Shown piece after piece: positions 7,914 through 16,775 of a stretch of 64,000 nucleotides of DNA. This DNA comes from Aphanothece saxicola GSE-SYN-MK-01-06B (GTDB lineage Bacteria > Cyanobacteriota > Cyanobacteriia > PCC-6307 > Cyanobiaceae). Under the pieces are notes generated by a model, which searched no databases, was not told the DNA's origin, and saw nothing but the letters and a program-made list of their open reading frames with translations. The stretch lies in NCBI GenBank assembly GCA_019359745.1, contig JAHHGT010000002.1, positions 62,001-126,000 of the forward strand, read 5' to 3'. Position numbers and translations under genes: made by a program. Each line of letters opens with the position of its first letter. Position 1 is the first letter of the stretch.

Positions 7914-9101
7914 TCAGCGGCCCGGCAGGGTCAGCTGCAGCGTCAGCAGCCGCCCATCACGCCGCAGGGTGAGGCCCAGGGGCCGGCCCACGGGGTGGGC
8001 GGCCAGCCGATCGATCACCTGGCGGGCGCTGCTCACGGGCTGGCCATTGATCGCCGCGATGCCATCCCCGACCCGCAGACCGGAGCGCTCCGCCAGCGAA
8101 CCGGGGGCCACCTGGCGGATCTCCACCCGGCCGCCGTGGGTCTCCAGATACACCCCGAGCTTGAGGCCTGCCGGTGGCGGTGACACCACCCCGAACACCG
8201 CCGTGGCCAGCCCCGGCTGCAGCAGGTCGCAGTCGAGACCGGCGTCCCAGGGCAGCAGCCAGGCCGCCTCGCCCAGCCCCAGGGCCCGCAGCTGATGGGG
8301 CACGCCGTGGCCCCCGGCCAGGTGGCCATGGCCGATGAGCCCCACCACCGGGGCGCCGGGGTGGCGACGGCGCCGCTCGGCGATGGCCTCGGCCATGGCC
8401 CGATCCCACAGCTGCTGGCTCTCCACGAAACGGACGAAAGAGGGATCCTCCAGGCCGGGCCGCCCCTGGCCGCTGTCGGGAACGAAGGGGTGGTGCTGCC
8501 AGAGCCGGTGCAGCTGGGCCCGGTAGGCCGCGCTGGCCGGTGCCGGTGGGCCCACCCCCTCCCGCTCGCTGGCGGGCACGGCCGCGAGCCCCTCAGCCCG
8601 CACCCGCCGCACCAGCTGGCGGTCCACGTTCAGGGCCAGAAGCGGCACGCGTCGGTCGCGGGCGAAGCGCAGGATCGGCAGGTAGAGGTTGGCGTCGTAG
8701 CCCCAGATGGCCGACCAGTCGAGGGCCTCAAGGAAGGCGCGCTCCTCCAGCTCCCCGGCCACCCAGCGGTCGAGCACCGGCTGGAGTCGGCGCGGCACCA
8801 TCTCCAGGCCGAGGCTGAGGCTGGGGCTGCGCGCCAGCAATGCCTGGAGCGTGGCCAGCTGCCACTGATGGTGGGCGGCACTGTCGTGGCGTTCTCCCAG
8901 TAGCACCGCCGGCCGCCCGGCCAGGCGATCGAGCAGGTCGCCCGCCGCCACAGCACGGGGGCCGGCGGATGTGGGCTCCACCCAGGTGCCACCTGTCACA
9001 CACACACTGGCGGCCCCAGGCCCAGCCGCGCCCAGCAGGGCGACCAGAACCAGCCCGGCGGTGCTGGTCCCGCGGCGGTGCCAGCGGCCGAGCGGGATCA
9101 G
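7914..9101 (-). CDS. ChaN-family (Tiki-like) lipoprotein/periplasmic protein with C-terminal PDZ domain
   Basis: About 395 residues. A hydrophobic N-terminus (residues ~12-28) looks like a signal peptide. The central domain has the ChaN/DUF399 signature: 'VLLGERHDSAAHH' (the GE..H metal/haem site), 'LGLEMVPRR', 'GYDANLYLPIL', 'LNVDRQLV' and 'VGLIGHGHLAGG'. The last 95 residues form a PDZ domain ('VAPGSLAERSGLRVGDGIAAINGQ'-like core). ChaN proteins bind haem or act as peptidase-like Tiki folds. The frame has no ATG near its beginning; the start is set at about 9101 (CTG/ATC), where it overlaps the phnD stop, so it is uncertain. The overlap suggests co-transcription with phnD. Confidence 0.7.
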   Translation of the reverse strand: MIPLGRWHRRGTSTAGLVLVALLGAAGPGAASVCVTGGTWVEPTSAGPRAVAAGDLLDRLAGRPAVLLGERHDSAAHHQWQLATLQALLARSPSLSLGLEMVPRRLQPVLDRWVAGELEERAFLEALDWSAIWGYDANLYLPILRFARDRRVPLLALNVDRQLVRRVRAEGLAAVPASEREGVGPPAPASAAYRAQLHRLWQHHPFVPDSGQGRPGLEDPSFVRFVESQQLWDRAMAEAIAERRRRHPGAPVVGLIGHGHLAGGHGVPHQLRALGLGEAAWLLPWDAGLDCDLLQPGLATAVFGVVSPPPAGLKLGVYLETHGGRVEIRQVAPGSLAERSGLRVGDGIAAINGQPVSSARQVIDRLAAHPVGRPLGLTLRRDGRLLTLQLTLPGR

Positions 9102-10045
9102 CGGATCTTGCCGATCTGGCGGCCCACCTGCTCGATCATGGTGTAGGCCTTGGCGTTGGCCCCGGTGAACTGCTGGGCACCGAACAGGGCCAGGATCTGC
9201 TTCTGGGTGGGGTTGCTGGCGCGCCAGCTGAGGATCGCCCGCTGCACCTTGGCGGTGAAGCCCTTGCCAAAGCGCTTGTCGAGGTCCGGCTGGGCGATCC
9301 AGTGGTAATCGGGGTAGCCCGTCGACCTCCAGAGGGCGATCACCTTGGCGGGGTTGGCCTTGCCGTCGCGCAGGCTGGCACTCCACACCTGCTCGTTCAC
9401 GGCACCGGCGTCATAGGCGCCGCTCTGCACCAGGGCGATGGTGGCGTCGTGGCTGCCGCTGAACCCGGGCGAACCGCCGGCGAAGTCCGAGAGTTTCACC
9501 CCCGCCTTGGCCAGGAAGAACTGGGGCATGAGCCGGCCGGAGGTGGAGCTTTCGGAGCCGAAGGTGAAGCGCTTGCCCTTCAGTTCACTCAGGCCCTTGG
9601 CGTTGCTGATGGGCTTGAGGCCGCTGCGGCTGTTGGCGATGAAGATCGTGCGGAACGAGACGTCGATGTCGCGCTGGGCGATCACACGGGCGCCGGGTTT
9701 CTGCAGCCGGGCCTGTACGCCGGTGAGCCCGCCGAACCAGACCAGATCGAGGGCGCCGGTGCGGAAGGCGCTGACGGCGGCGGCATAGTCGACCACCGGC
9801 ACATAGACCACCTTCACCCCAAGCTGCCGGCCGAGTTCATTTGCCACAAGCGGATAGAGGCGGTTGAGCTTCTCCGGCTTCTGGTCGGGGATGGCGCCGA
9901 TGCGCAGCACCTTCTGGCTCTGCTGGGCCGCCGCCGGAGCCAGCAGGCTGCCCAGGGGCGGGGCGGGGGGCGCCAGCAGCGGAAGCAGCGCCAGCGAAAC
10001 CCCCATCAGGGCGGCGGTGGCGGTGGCGCGGATCCGGAGTTGCAT
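9098..10045 (-). CDS. phnD: Phosphate/phosphite/phosphonate ABC transporter substrate-binding protein
   Basis: 315 residues. Signal peptide at residues 1-41 ending in 'PAAAQQ'. Mature protein has the PhnD/PtxB fold: 'LRIGAIPDQKPEKL' at the start, 'YPLVANELGRQLGVKV', 'YAAAVSAFRTGALDLVWFGG', and 'KGKRFTFGSESSTSGRLMPQ' (the Ser/Thr-rich oxyanion-binding loop). It would deliver the ligand to a PhnCE transporter; the phnC-phnE pair lies at 2118-4429. The longer frame upstream of 10045 is rejected because the signal peptide begins at MQLRIRA. The following ChaN-like gene overlaps its stop. Phosphonate and phosphite cannot be told apart here. Confidence 0.85.
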   Translation of the reverse strand: MQLRIRATATAALMGVSLALLPLLAPPAPPLGSLLAPAAAQQSQKVLRIGAIPDQKPEKLNRLYPLVANELGRQLGVKVVYVPVVDYAAAVSAFRTGALDLVWFGGLTGVQARLQKPGARVIAQRDIDVSFRTIFIANSRSGLKPISNAKGLSELKGKRFTFGSESSTSGRLMPQFFLAKAGVKLSDFAGGSPGFSGSHDATIALVQSGAYDAGAVNEQVWSASLRDGKANPAKVIALWRSTGYPDYHWIAQPDLDKRFGKGFTAKVQRAILSWRASNPTQKQILALFGAQQFTGANAKAYTMIEQVGRQIGKIR

Positions 10046-10151
10046 CGGGAGGGGGTAAGGGGTATCGGCCTTTGGACCACTATGGCGATCAGGTGGGTGC
10101 CGGCCCGGTCCCCTCTCTCTGCGTTGACCTCCCCTGCCTGTTTCCAGCACC

Positions 10152-11192
10152 GTGGCGGCCTGCCTCCCCATCGATGCGTTCCTGGCGCGAGGCGGCGCGC
10201 TGATCGACGTGCGCACGCCGGCTGAATTCCGCCAGGGCCACATCCCCGGGGCCGCCAATCTGCCCCTGTTCAGTGACGCGGAACGGGCGGAGGTGGGCAC
10301 CCTCTACAAACAGCAGGGCCGCCAGGCCGCCGTGCTGCGGGGTCTGGCCCTGGTGGGTCCGCGGATGGAGGCCCTGGCGGCCGCGCTGGTGGCCTCGAGC
10401 GAGCGCTCGGCCGGGGCGCCCCTGCGGCTGCACTGCTGGCGCGGCGGCATGCGTTCGGGCAGCGTCGCCTGGCTGGCCCAGCAGCTGGAGCTGCCAGTGC
10501 TGCTGCTGGAGGGCGGCTACAAGAGCTATCGGCGCTGGGTGCTGGAGCTGTTCGACCAGCCCTGGCCCCTGCGGCTGCTGGGGGGCCGCACCGGCTGCGG
10601 CAAGACCGAACTGCTGCTGGCCCTGCGGGAGCGGGGGGCGGCGGTGGTGGATCTGGAGGGGCTGGCCCACCACCGCGGCAGCAGCTTCGGCGGGCTGGGG
10701 CTGCCGGAGCAGCCGAGCAGCGAGCACTACGAGAACCAGCTGGCCGCCGCCCTGGCCCCCCTGGCCGGGGCGGAACAGATCTGGCTGGAGGCCGAGAGCG
10801 CCATGGTGGGCCGCTGCCGCATTCCCGCTGGCCTGTGGCGCCAGATGAAGGCCGCGCCGGTGCTGGCGGTGCAGCGGCCCCTGACGGAGCGGGTGGCCCA
10901 TCTGGTGGAGATCTACGGCGCCCAGGATCCCCTCGCCCTGGCGGAGGCCACCCGGCGCATCGCCAAGCGGCTGGGGCCCCAGCGCACCGCCCTGGCCCTC
11001 GAGGCGATCGAGCGGGGCGACTGGGCCACCGCCTGCCGGCAGATGCTCGATTACTACGACCGCTGCTACGACCACGACCTCGACGGCCATGCCTGTTCGG
11101 CGGTGGATCTCGGCGGTCTGGCGGCGCCGGAGGCCGCTCGGCAGCTGATCAGCCAGGGGTTGGTGACGCAGCAGCAGCCTGCCTGCGGCTGA
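10152..11192 (+). CDS. mnmH: tRNA 2-selenouridine synthase
   Basis: 346 residues. An N-terminal rhodanese domain with the catalytic Cys95 in 'LHCWRGGMRS' is followed by a P-loop domain, GGRTGCGKT at residues 144-152. This two-domain order is diagnostic of MnmH/SelU, which replaces sulfur by selenium at the wobble 2-thiouridine of tRNA-Lys, -Glu and -Gln using selenophosphate. The start is GTG at 10152. Its 3' end overlaps the convergent selD fusion gene by 44 nt, and SelD makes its substrate, so the pair forms a selenium module. Confidence 0.92.
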   Translation: MAACLPIDAFLARGGALIDVRTPAEFRQGHIPGAANLPLFSDAERAEVGTLYKQQGRQAAVLRGLALVGPRMEALAAALVASSERSAGAPLRLHCWRGGMRSGSVAWLAQQLELPVLLLEGGYKSYRRWVLELFDQPWPLRLLGGRTGCGKTELLLALRERGAAVVDLEGLAHHRGSSFGGLGLPEQPSSEHYENQLAAALAPLAGAEQIWLEAESAMVGRCRIPAGLWRQMKAAPVLAVQRPLTERVAHLVEIYGAQDPLALAEATRRIAKRLGPQRTALALEAIERGDWATACRQMLDYYDRCYDHDLDGHACSAVDLGGLAAPEAARQLISQGLVTQQQPACG

Positions 11193-13266
11193 CCACCCGA
11201 CCGATCAGGCGAGCCTCGGGGAAGCCAGCCTGATGCAGGGCGGCCAGGGCGGCTTGAGCCCGCACCGCCGGCAGGGCCGCCAGCAGCGGTCCGCAGGTCT
11301 GGGGGTCGATCAAGAGCCCCGCCAGGGCCGCCAGCCCACCGCCCCCCATCAGCCGCACCGGCCCCTCCAGCAAGGGCAGGGCCGCAGCGTTGGCGGCGGC
11401 CAGGGAGCTGGCGAAGCCCCGCTCCAGCAACTCCAGGGCGCCGGGATAGGCCGTGATGGCGGCCGCGTCGAGCTCCACGGCCACCGCCGCGCCGCTGGCG
11501 TCCAGCATCTCGCCCAGGTGGCCCAGCAGGCCGAAGCCAGTCACGTCCGTACAGGCGCCGCAGCCATGGGCGGCCAGCAGCGGCACCAGGGGGGCCTGGC
11601 TGTGCTGCATCGCCACCAGCACCGCCTCCATCCAGGCGGGGGCAGCGGCGCCGGCCATGGCGGCGGCGAACAGCACGCCGGTGCCCAGGGACCGGCTCAG
11701 CAGCAGGGCATCGCCGGGGCGCAGTGGCCCCTTGCCCCAGGGCACCGCCGGCGTGACCGTGCCGTTCACGGTGAGACCCAGGGCCAGCCCCGCCCCGTCG
11801 CGGCCCTCCAGGGTGTGGCCGCCGGCCAGGGAGGCGCCAAGGGGCTGCAGCACCGAGCGCACCCCGGCCAGGGTCTGCAGCAGCAGCTCCTCCTGGATGG
11901 CGGCGGCCGCCTCCGGCACCGTCACCAGGGCCTGCACACTTGTCACCGCCGCGCCGCTGGCCCAGAGGTCGCTGCAGGCATGCAGGGTGGTGAGCCGGCC
12001 GTTCAGCCAGGGGTCGTCCACCAGGGCCGGGAAGCCATCAACGCTCTGCAGCAGCAGGGAGCCATCGGCGCCGGTGCCCACCGCGGCCGCGTCTTCCACC
12101 GCCGGCGGCTGACCGCCTGGATCGAGCCTGGTCAGGGCGGCCGTCAGGGGGGCGGCCCCCAGCTTGGCGGCGCAGCCGCGGCAGGCCATGGCGGCCGCGG
12201 CCATCGGCTGGAGCGCGGCGAAGCGGGCCATGAAGGCCCGATCGATGCGCTGCTTCCAGCGCCAGATCCACCCCGCTGGCCCCAGGGCCCAGGGCCCGAG
12301 GAGGGCCAGGGCCCGGGGGCCAGCGGCCTGCCAACCGCCGTCGCCCAGCAACTGCAGGGCCCGCGCCTGGGGCCGCCAGGGCCGCAACGGCCTGGGGGGA
12401 TCGCCCAGGCTGCGGCAGAGGTTGTCCGCCAGCACCGGCGCCGCCCGCACGGCCCACACCCCCGAGGGGGGCCGGGGATCGGTGGCGATCAGGCCGCAAT
12501 CGCCGCTGGCGAACAGCTCCGGATGGCCAATCACCTGGAGGCTGGATGTGGTCAGCACCCGGCCAGTCGCCGGGTCCACCGGCAGGCCGGCGGCCGCCAG
12601 CCAGGCCGGGGCGCGGCTGCCGGTGCAGGCCAGATCGGCCGGGGCATCAGGCGGCGCCCGCCGCTGGACCGGGATGGCGGCCTCGGCCAGCATCCGTTCA
12701 CCGGCCCGGTTCGCTGCCGTCGATCCCAGCTGCAGGCCCTCCCCCTTGAGCAGCAGGCGGCAGACCATCCCCCGGGCCCGGAAGGCCAAAGCCAGCTCCA
12801 CGGCGGCGGCCCCACCGCCGCGGATCACCAGGGGCTGACCGGCATGGCGCCGCTCCGCCCAGGCCAGGAAGGGCTCCAGCGGCTTGACGGCCATCGCCTC
12901 CCCTGCCGTGGCGGTCACGGCGCCCAGATCAAGGCTGAGCCGGTCGAACCGCAGCGAGGGGCGCCCCGCCAGTTGCAGCTCCCGGGCCGCCGGATCCAGA
13001 CCGGTGATCTCCGCCTGCACAAAGATGACGCCGGCCAGGGTGCAGAGGCGGCGCAGGTCGATGGTGGCGGCCTCCGGGAGTTCCAGCCCCGCCACCACGG
13101 CGGGCAGCAGGCCCGAATAGAGGGCAGTGCCGTGGCGGCTCACCAGCCAGAGGCGGGTGCGCGGCGGCTTGGTGCGCGGGCGCATCAGCCAGCGCCGCAG
13201 CACCAGCACGTGGCTGTGGCCGCCCCCCGCCAGGACCAGCTGCTGCCGCTCCAGGGCCGCGCTCAT
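11149..13266 (-). CDS. selD: SelD selenide,water dikinase fused to an N-terminal FAD-dependent oxidoreductase domain
   Basis: 705 residues. Residues 1-355 are a pyridine-nucleotide-disulfide-oxidoreductase-like flavoprotein: FAD site 'LVLAGGGHSHVLVL' near residue 10, 'VIRGGGAAAVELAL' as second nucleotide site, and 'ELFASGDCG' as the late FAD motif. From residue 360 a complete SelD follows: 'CRGCAAKLG' with Cys362/Cys365 and Lys368 at the active site, 'GGHTLEGRD' and 'DVTGFGLLGHLGEM'. SelD makes selenophosphate from selenide and ATP; the flavoprotein half is thought to help supply reduced selenium. A Cys, not Sec, occupies the active site. It overlaps SulP upstream by 4 nt and mnmH downstream by 44 nt (tail to tail). 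Confidence 0.9.
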   Translation of the reverse strand: MSAALERQQLVLAGGGHSHVLVLRRWLMRPRTKPPRTRLWLVSRHGTALYSGLLPAVVAGLELPEAATIDLRRLCTLAGVIFVQAEITGLDPAARELQLAGRPSLRFDRLSLDLGAVTATAGEAMAVKPLEPFLAWAERRHAGQPLVIRGGGAAAVELALAFRARGMVCRLLLKGEGLQLGSTAANRAGERMLAEAAIPVQRRAPPDAPADLACTGSRAPAWLAAAGLPVDPATGRVLTTSSLQVIGHPELFASGDCGLIATDPRPPSGVWAVRAAPVLADNLCRSLGDPPRPLRPWRPQARALQLLGDGGWQAAGPRALALLGPWALGPAGWIWRWKQRIDRAFMARFAALQPMAAAAMACRGCAAKLGAAPLTAALTRLDPGGQPPAVEDAAAVGTGADGSLLLQSVDGFPALVDDPWLNGRLTTLHACSDLWASGAAVTSVQALVTVPEAAAAIQEELLLQTLAGVRSVLQPLGASLAGGHTLEGRDGAGLALGLTVNGTVTPAVPWGKGPLRPGDALLLSRSLGTGVLFAAAMAGAAAPAWMEAVLVAMQHSQAPLVPLLAAHGCGACTDVTGFGLLGHLGEMLDASGAAVAVELDAAAITAYPGALELLERGFASSLAAANAAALPLLEGPVRLMGGGGLAALAGLLIDPQTCGPLLAALPAVRAQAALAALHQAGFPEARLIGRVVSRRQAAAASPTPG

Positions 13267-14969
13267 GGGCTGGGCGCGGCGATCGCCCTGGCCTGGTAGG
13301 CCGCGATCGCCGTGGGCAAGGTGGGAAAGAACAGGCGGGTTCCGATCTTCTCCACCAGGCCGGCCCGTTCGAGCTGGGAATAGAGGTCCTGCTTGACCCG
13401 CACCAGGCCGAAGGTGATGCCCTGGGCGGTCAGTTCCCGCTGCAGTTCCTCGAGCACGTCGGCGGCGGTGATGTCGATCTCCACGATCGCCTCGGCATTG
13501 AGCACGAACCAGGCCACCGGCTGGGGCTCGGCGGCGATCATCGCCAGCACCCGCTGGCGGAAATACTCAGCGTTGGCGAAACAGAGGGGCGCATCAAAGC
13601 GGAACAGCACCAGGCCAGGGATGGTGCGCGCCCCCTCCCAGTCGCGCACGTCGTGCAGGCCCGCCAGCCGGGGCACGATCCCCATGACGGCGTCGTGGGG
13701 ACGCACCAGCCGGGCGAACAGGTCGATCACCGACAGCCCCACCGCCAGGGCCACACCGATCAGCAGGTCGGTGGCCAGCACCCCCACCAGGGTGATCAGG
13801 GCGAGCCGGAATTCGCTGGGGCGGAAGCGCTGCAACCGCAGGAACTCCGGGATGTCGATCAGGCGCAGGGCGGCATAGATGACGATCGCCCCCAGGGCCG
13901 CCGTGGGGAACAGGGCCAGCACCGGCCGCAGCCACAGCAACACCGCCAGCACCACCACCAGCGCCACCAGCGAGAACAGCTGGGAGCGGCTGCCGAGGGA
14001 ATCACCGATGGCGGTGCGGCTGCCGCTGCTGCTCACCGGAAAGCCCTGCATCAGCCCATTGCCCAGGTTGCTGACGCCGAGGGCCAGCAGTTCCTGGTTG
14101 GCGTCGATGCGGTAGCTGCCCCTGGCGGCGAAGGCCCTGGCCGTGAGCACGTTGTCGGAATAGCCCACCAGGGAAATGCCCACCGCCGCCGTCAGCAGAT
14201 AGCGCAGCTGGGCTGGTGAGACCCAGGGCGGCAGCGCCGGCTGGGGCAGCCCGGCGGGGATGGCGCCGATCACGGCCACGCCGCGCTGATCCAGGTGTCC
14301 CACCGCCACCACCGCCATGGCCAGCAGCACCGCCAGCAGCGGGCCTGGCGCCCGAGGGAAGCGGCGCTGCACCAGCAACAGGAACACCAGCACCCCCAAC
14401 GCCAGCAGCAGGGTGGGCTGATGGATCTCCCCCAGCCGACGCAGCAGCTCCAGCAACTGGGCGGGGCTGGAGTCGGCCTGCAGCGTCATGCCACTGATCC
14501 GACCCAGCTGGCCGCCGATCATGATCAGGGCCACGCCGCCCAGGTAGCCCACCAGGATCGGTCGGGAGAGCAGGTCGGCCAGGAACCCCAGCCGGGCCCA
14601 GGCGCCAGCGCAGCAGACCAGCCCCACCAGCAGGGCCAGCAGGCTGCAGAAGCCGGCGTAGGCGAGCGGGTCCCCCGCCACCAGCGGCCCGACCGCCGCG
14701 GCCGTCATCACGGCGGTGGTGGATTCGGGTCCCACCGAGAGCTGGGGCGAGGACCCCAGCAGGGCATACAGAAACAGCGGTGGCAGGATCGCCCACAGGC
14801 CCGCCACCGGCGCCAGGCCGGCCACTTCGGCGTAGGCCATGCACTGGGGCACCAGGTAGGCGGCCACCGTGACACCGGCGAGCAGGTCCGGCCGCAGCCA
14901 GCTGCGCTGGTAGCCCAGCAACCTCGCGAGACCCGGCAACACACTGGCCAGGCGTTCGCGCGGCTCCAT
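13263..14969 (-). CDS. SulP-family anion transporter with STAS domain
   Basis: 568 residues. The membrane part (about residues 20-425) has the SulP hallmarks 'YLVPQCMAYAEVAGLAPVAGLWA' (read as two adjoining pieces) and 'LSVGPESTTAVMTA' in the anion-binding region. The C-terminal STAS domain (about 440-555) contains 'WFVLNAEAIVEIDITAADVL'. SulP proteins move sulfate, bicarbonate, molybdate or similar oxyanions. It overlaps selD by 4 nt (ATGA), so the two are probably co-expressed; selenate or selenite uptake is therefore conceivable but unproven. Two HIP1 octamers (GCGATCGC) lie near its 3' end at 13279-13286 and 13303-13310. Confidence 0.87.
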   Translation of the reverse strand: MEPRERLASVLPGLARLLGYQRSWLRPDLLAGVTVAAYLVPQCMAYAEVAGLAPVAGLWAILPPLFLYALLGSSPQLSVGPESTTAVMTAAAVGPLVAGDPLAYAGFCSLLALLVGLVCCAGAWARLGFLADLLSRPILVGYLGGVALIMIGGQLGRISGMTLQADSSPAQLLELLRRLGEIHQPTLLLALGVLVFLLLVQRRFPRAPGPLLAVLLAMAVVAVGHLDQRGVAVIGAIPAGLPQPALPPWVSPAQLRYLLTAAVGISLVGYSDNVLTARAFAARGSYRIDANQELLALGVSNLGNGLMQGFPVSSSGSRTAIGDSLGSRSQLFSLVALVVVLAVLLWLRPVLALFPTAALGAIVIYAALRLIDIPEFLRLQRFRPSEFRLALITLVGVLATDLLIGVALAVGLSVIDLFARLVRPHDAVMGIVPRLAGLHDVRDWEGARTIPGLVLFRFDAPLCFANAEYFRQRVLAMIAAEPQPVAWFVLNAEAIVEIDITAADVLEELQRELTAQGITFGLVRVKQDLYSQLERAGLVEKIGTRLFFPTLPTAIAAYQARAIAAPSP

Positions 14970-14988
14970 CAGCGTCCTCCGTCGGTGT

Positions 14989-15324
14989 TCATTTCCGGCG
15001 CAGCGGCAGCACCTGGCTGGGGCACAGGTCCTTGTCCTCCTCCACGCCCTTCATGCCGGCGAGCACCCCCTCCAGATCGTCCTTGGTGGAGGGGTCTCCA
15101 CTGATGATGTCCAGCTGCGCCTGGGCCAGCTTGGCGCGGGTGGCCGTGGAGATGAAGCCGTCCTTTTCCAGGTTGCACAAGGCGCTCATGTAACCGGAAC
15201 CCACCCCCACCATCACCATGAATTCCTCCCTTGGGCTGAGTTCCCCACCCTGTGGTTGCGCCGCGGCCAGTCCTGGTGTGGCGTTCAGAAGCGCCAGGAG
15301 CAGCAGTGCGAAGGGGGTGGGCAT
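14989..15324 (-). CDS. Small secreted protein of unknown function
   Basis: 111 residues. A clear signal peptide occupies residues 1-22 (MPTPFALLLLALLNATPGLA, cleavage near AAA/AQ). The mature part contains two Cys residues ('ALCNLEKDGFI' and 'KDLCPSQVL'), which may form a disulfide, and a helical stretch 'TRAKLAQAQLDII'. I recognise no family. It lies 19 nt upstream-facing of the SulP start on the same strand and 44 nt downstream of the muramidase fusion gene. Confidence 0.6.
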   Translation of the reverse strand: MPTPFALLLLALLNATPGLAAAQPQGGELSPREEFMVMVGVGSGYMSALCNLEKDGFISTATRAKLAQAQLDIISGDPSTKDDLEGVLAGMKGVEEDKDLCPSQVLPLRRK

Positions 15325-15368
15325 GCCGGGGCCAGGGCGTTGGAGTCAGGGTAGGGGTGGACTCCCGC

Positions 15369-16775
15369 TCAGGCCTCCTGGAACACCGACAGATAGACCG
15401 TGCCCTGTTCCACCAGCGGCAGCAGCTTGTCGCGCAGGTCCTCGTTGTGCAGCCGCACGCAGCCGAGGGTGGAATGCAGGGGCTGGCGAGGCGCCCAGGC
15501 CCCGGGCCAGCCGCAAGCGCTGCCGCCGCCGTGCACCATGATCCCGGCCCGGCCGAAACGCCGTTCCTGCCTCTCCAGATCCTCCAGATCAAAGCTGTAC
15601 CAGCCGTAGCTGCGGCGGTCAGCGGAGTAGGTGGGGCTGGGATCCTGCTCGTAGTCCCGGTACACCTTCTTGGCGATGCGGTAGATCCCGGGCGGGGTGT
15701 CGGTGGACGTGTCCTGGTACTGGTCCTCCCGGCCCTGGCCACGGGCCAGCGCCGGGATCTCCCACAGCAGTCGGCCCTCCGCATCGAAGGCCCGGGCCGT
15801 CTCGCTGACGTCGTTGACCACCACATGGCTGTCGGTGCCGCTGAAGCCGAAGTCCTGGGGGGTCTTCTTCGGGCCCACCAGACCGGGCGGATCGACGGGG
15901 CGCTCGGTGGCGGGCGGGGCCGTGAGGGCCTTCGCCGCCGGAGCCGAACCGTCAGCCTCCTGCTTCAACCGTTGCTCCCAGGCTTCGCAATCGTCGGGCG
16001 TGCGGATCTCCCGCTCCGCCTGGGCACAGGCGACGGCGGGCTCCATGCCACCCCACACCAGGCCCTCGGCCCGGCGACGGCGGCCCAGCCCGACCTCCAC
16101 CGTCTCGCCAGGGTTGCGATACAGCATCAGGGCCGCGGGAACGGCCCCCCAGCGGCGCTCCCGCAGGTGGCGGTCAAGGGTGTCGTGGTAGCCGTCGCCG
16201 TGAAAATGGGCGCCGTTGTTGTAGGCGAAGCTGCACAGGGCGGCCCGCTGCCGATCGGCCATGTCCGCCCAGAAGGGGATCGTGGCCTCCAGCACCTTCC
16301 AGAACCTTTCGCGGCAGTTGTGCCCGTAGAGCGCATCGGCCTGGGCCTGGGTGATCACATCCCCCAGCCGGATCGGGGAACCGTCCTGGTAGAAGGTGCT
16401 GCCCCAGCCGATCGTGATCGGCTCACCGCCGGTGCGGGGGTCGGGGTAGGCCTGCAATCGGCAACCCTCGTAGTGGTGGTTGAGCGCGGCCACCTCGGGG
16501 GGAAGCGGACCCTCGGCCGAAGCTGCCAGCCACGCATCATCGGGAATGATGAAGCGCACGGGATTGAGGTAGCGCTGCTCCCCGTCCGGCAGCGGCACCG
16601 TGCCCCCCGGACAGGTGTAGGGCCCCGCCAGCCGCACGATCGCCAGGTCCGTCCCGGAGGCCGGCCGCACCCAGGCCACAGCGATGCGGGAGCCGGCCGC
16701 CACATAGGAATCGGCATCGGCGGCGGCAGGACTGGGGCTGAGACCCGCGTCCTGGCGGGCGGTGATGTACGGCAT
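15369..16775 (-). CDS. GH24 muramidase fused to a YkuD-type L,D-transpeptidase
   Basis: 468 residues. Residues 95-260 match phage-type lysozymes (GH24): catalytic Glu103 in 'NHHYEGCRLQAYPDP', Thr121 in 'PITIGWGSTF', and 'RQRAALCSFAYNNGA'. Residues 315-468 match YkuD L,D-transpeptidases: His415 in 'GIMVHGGG' and catalytic Cys439 in 'STLGCVRLHNEDL'. One half would cut glycan strands of peptidoglycan, the other cross-link or anchor at its peptides. There is no obvious signal peptide, so export may depend on another route. Its ATG overlaps the stop of the upstream membrane protein gene by one base (TGATG), so the two are coupled. Confidence 0.8.
   Translation of the reverse strand: MPYITARQDAGLSPSPAAADADSYVAAGSRIAVAWVRPASGTDLAIVRLAGPYTCPGGTVPLPDGEQRYLNPVRFIIPDDAWLAASAEGPLPPEVAALNHHYEGCRLQAYPDPRTGGEPITIGWGSTFYQDGSPIRLGDVITQAQADALYGHNCRERFWKVLEATIPFWADMADRQRAALCSFAYNNGAHFHGDGYHDTLDRHLRERRWGAVPAALMLYRNPGETVEVGLGRRRRAEGLVWGGMEPAVACAQAEREIRTPDDCEAWEQRLKQEADGSAPAAKALTAPPATERPVDPPGLVGPKKTPQDFGFSGTDSHVVVNDVSETARAFDAEGRLLWEIPALARGQGREDQYQDTSTDTPPGIYRIAKKVYRDYEQDPSPTYSADRRSYGWYSFDLEDLERQERRFGRAGIMVHGGGSACGWPGAWAPRQPLHSTLGCVRLHNEDLRDKLLPLVEQGTVYLSVFQEA

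Noticed and set aside
11233-13299. 688-codon open frame opposite selD, and similar frames at 1842-3692, 17417-19351, 31417-33279 and 44089-45966
   Set aside because: Antisense shadows of selD, phnE, katG, the GGDEF-EAL gene and ureC. Composition is low-complexity and no motif is seen.
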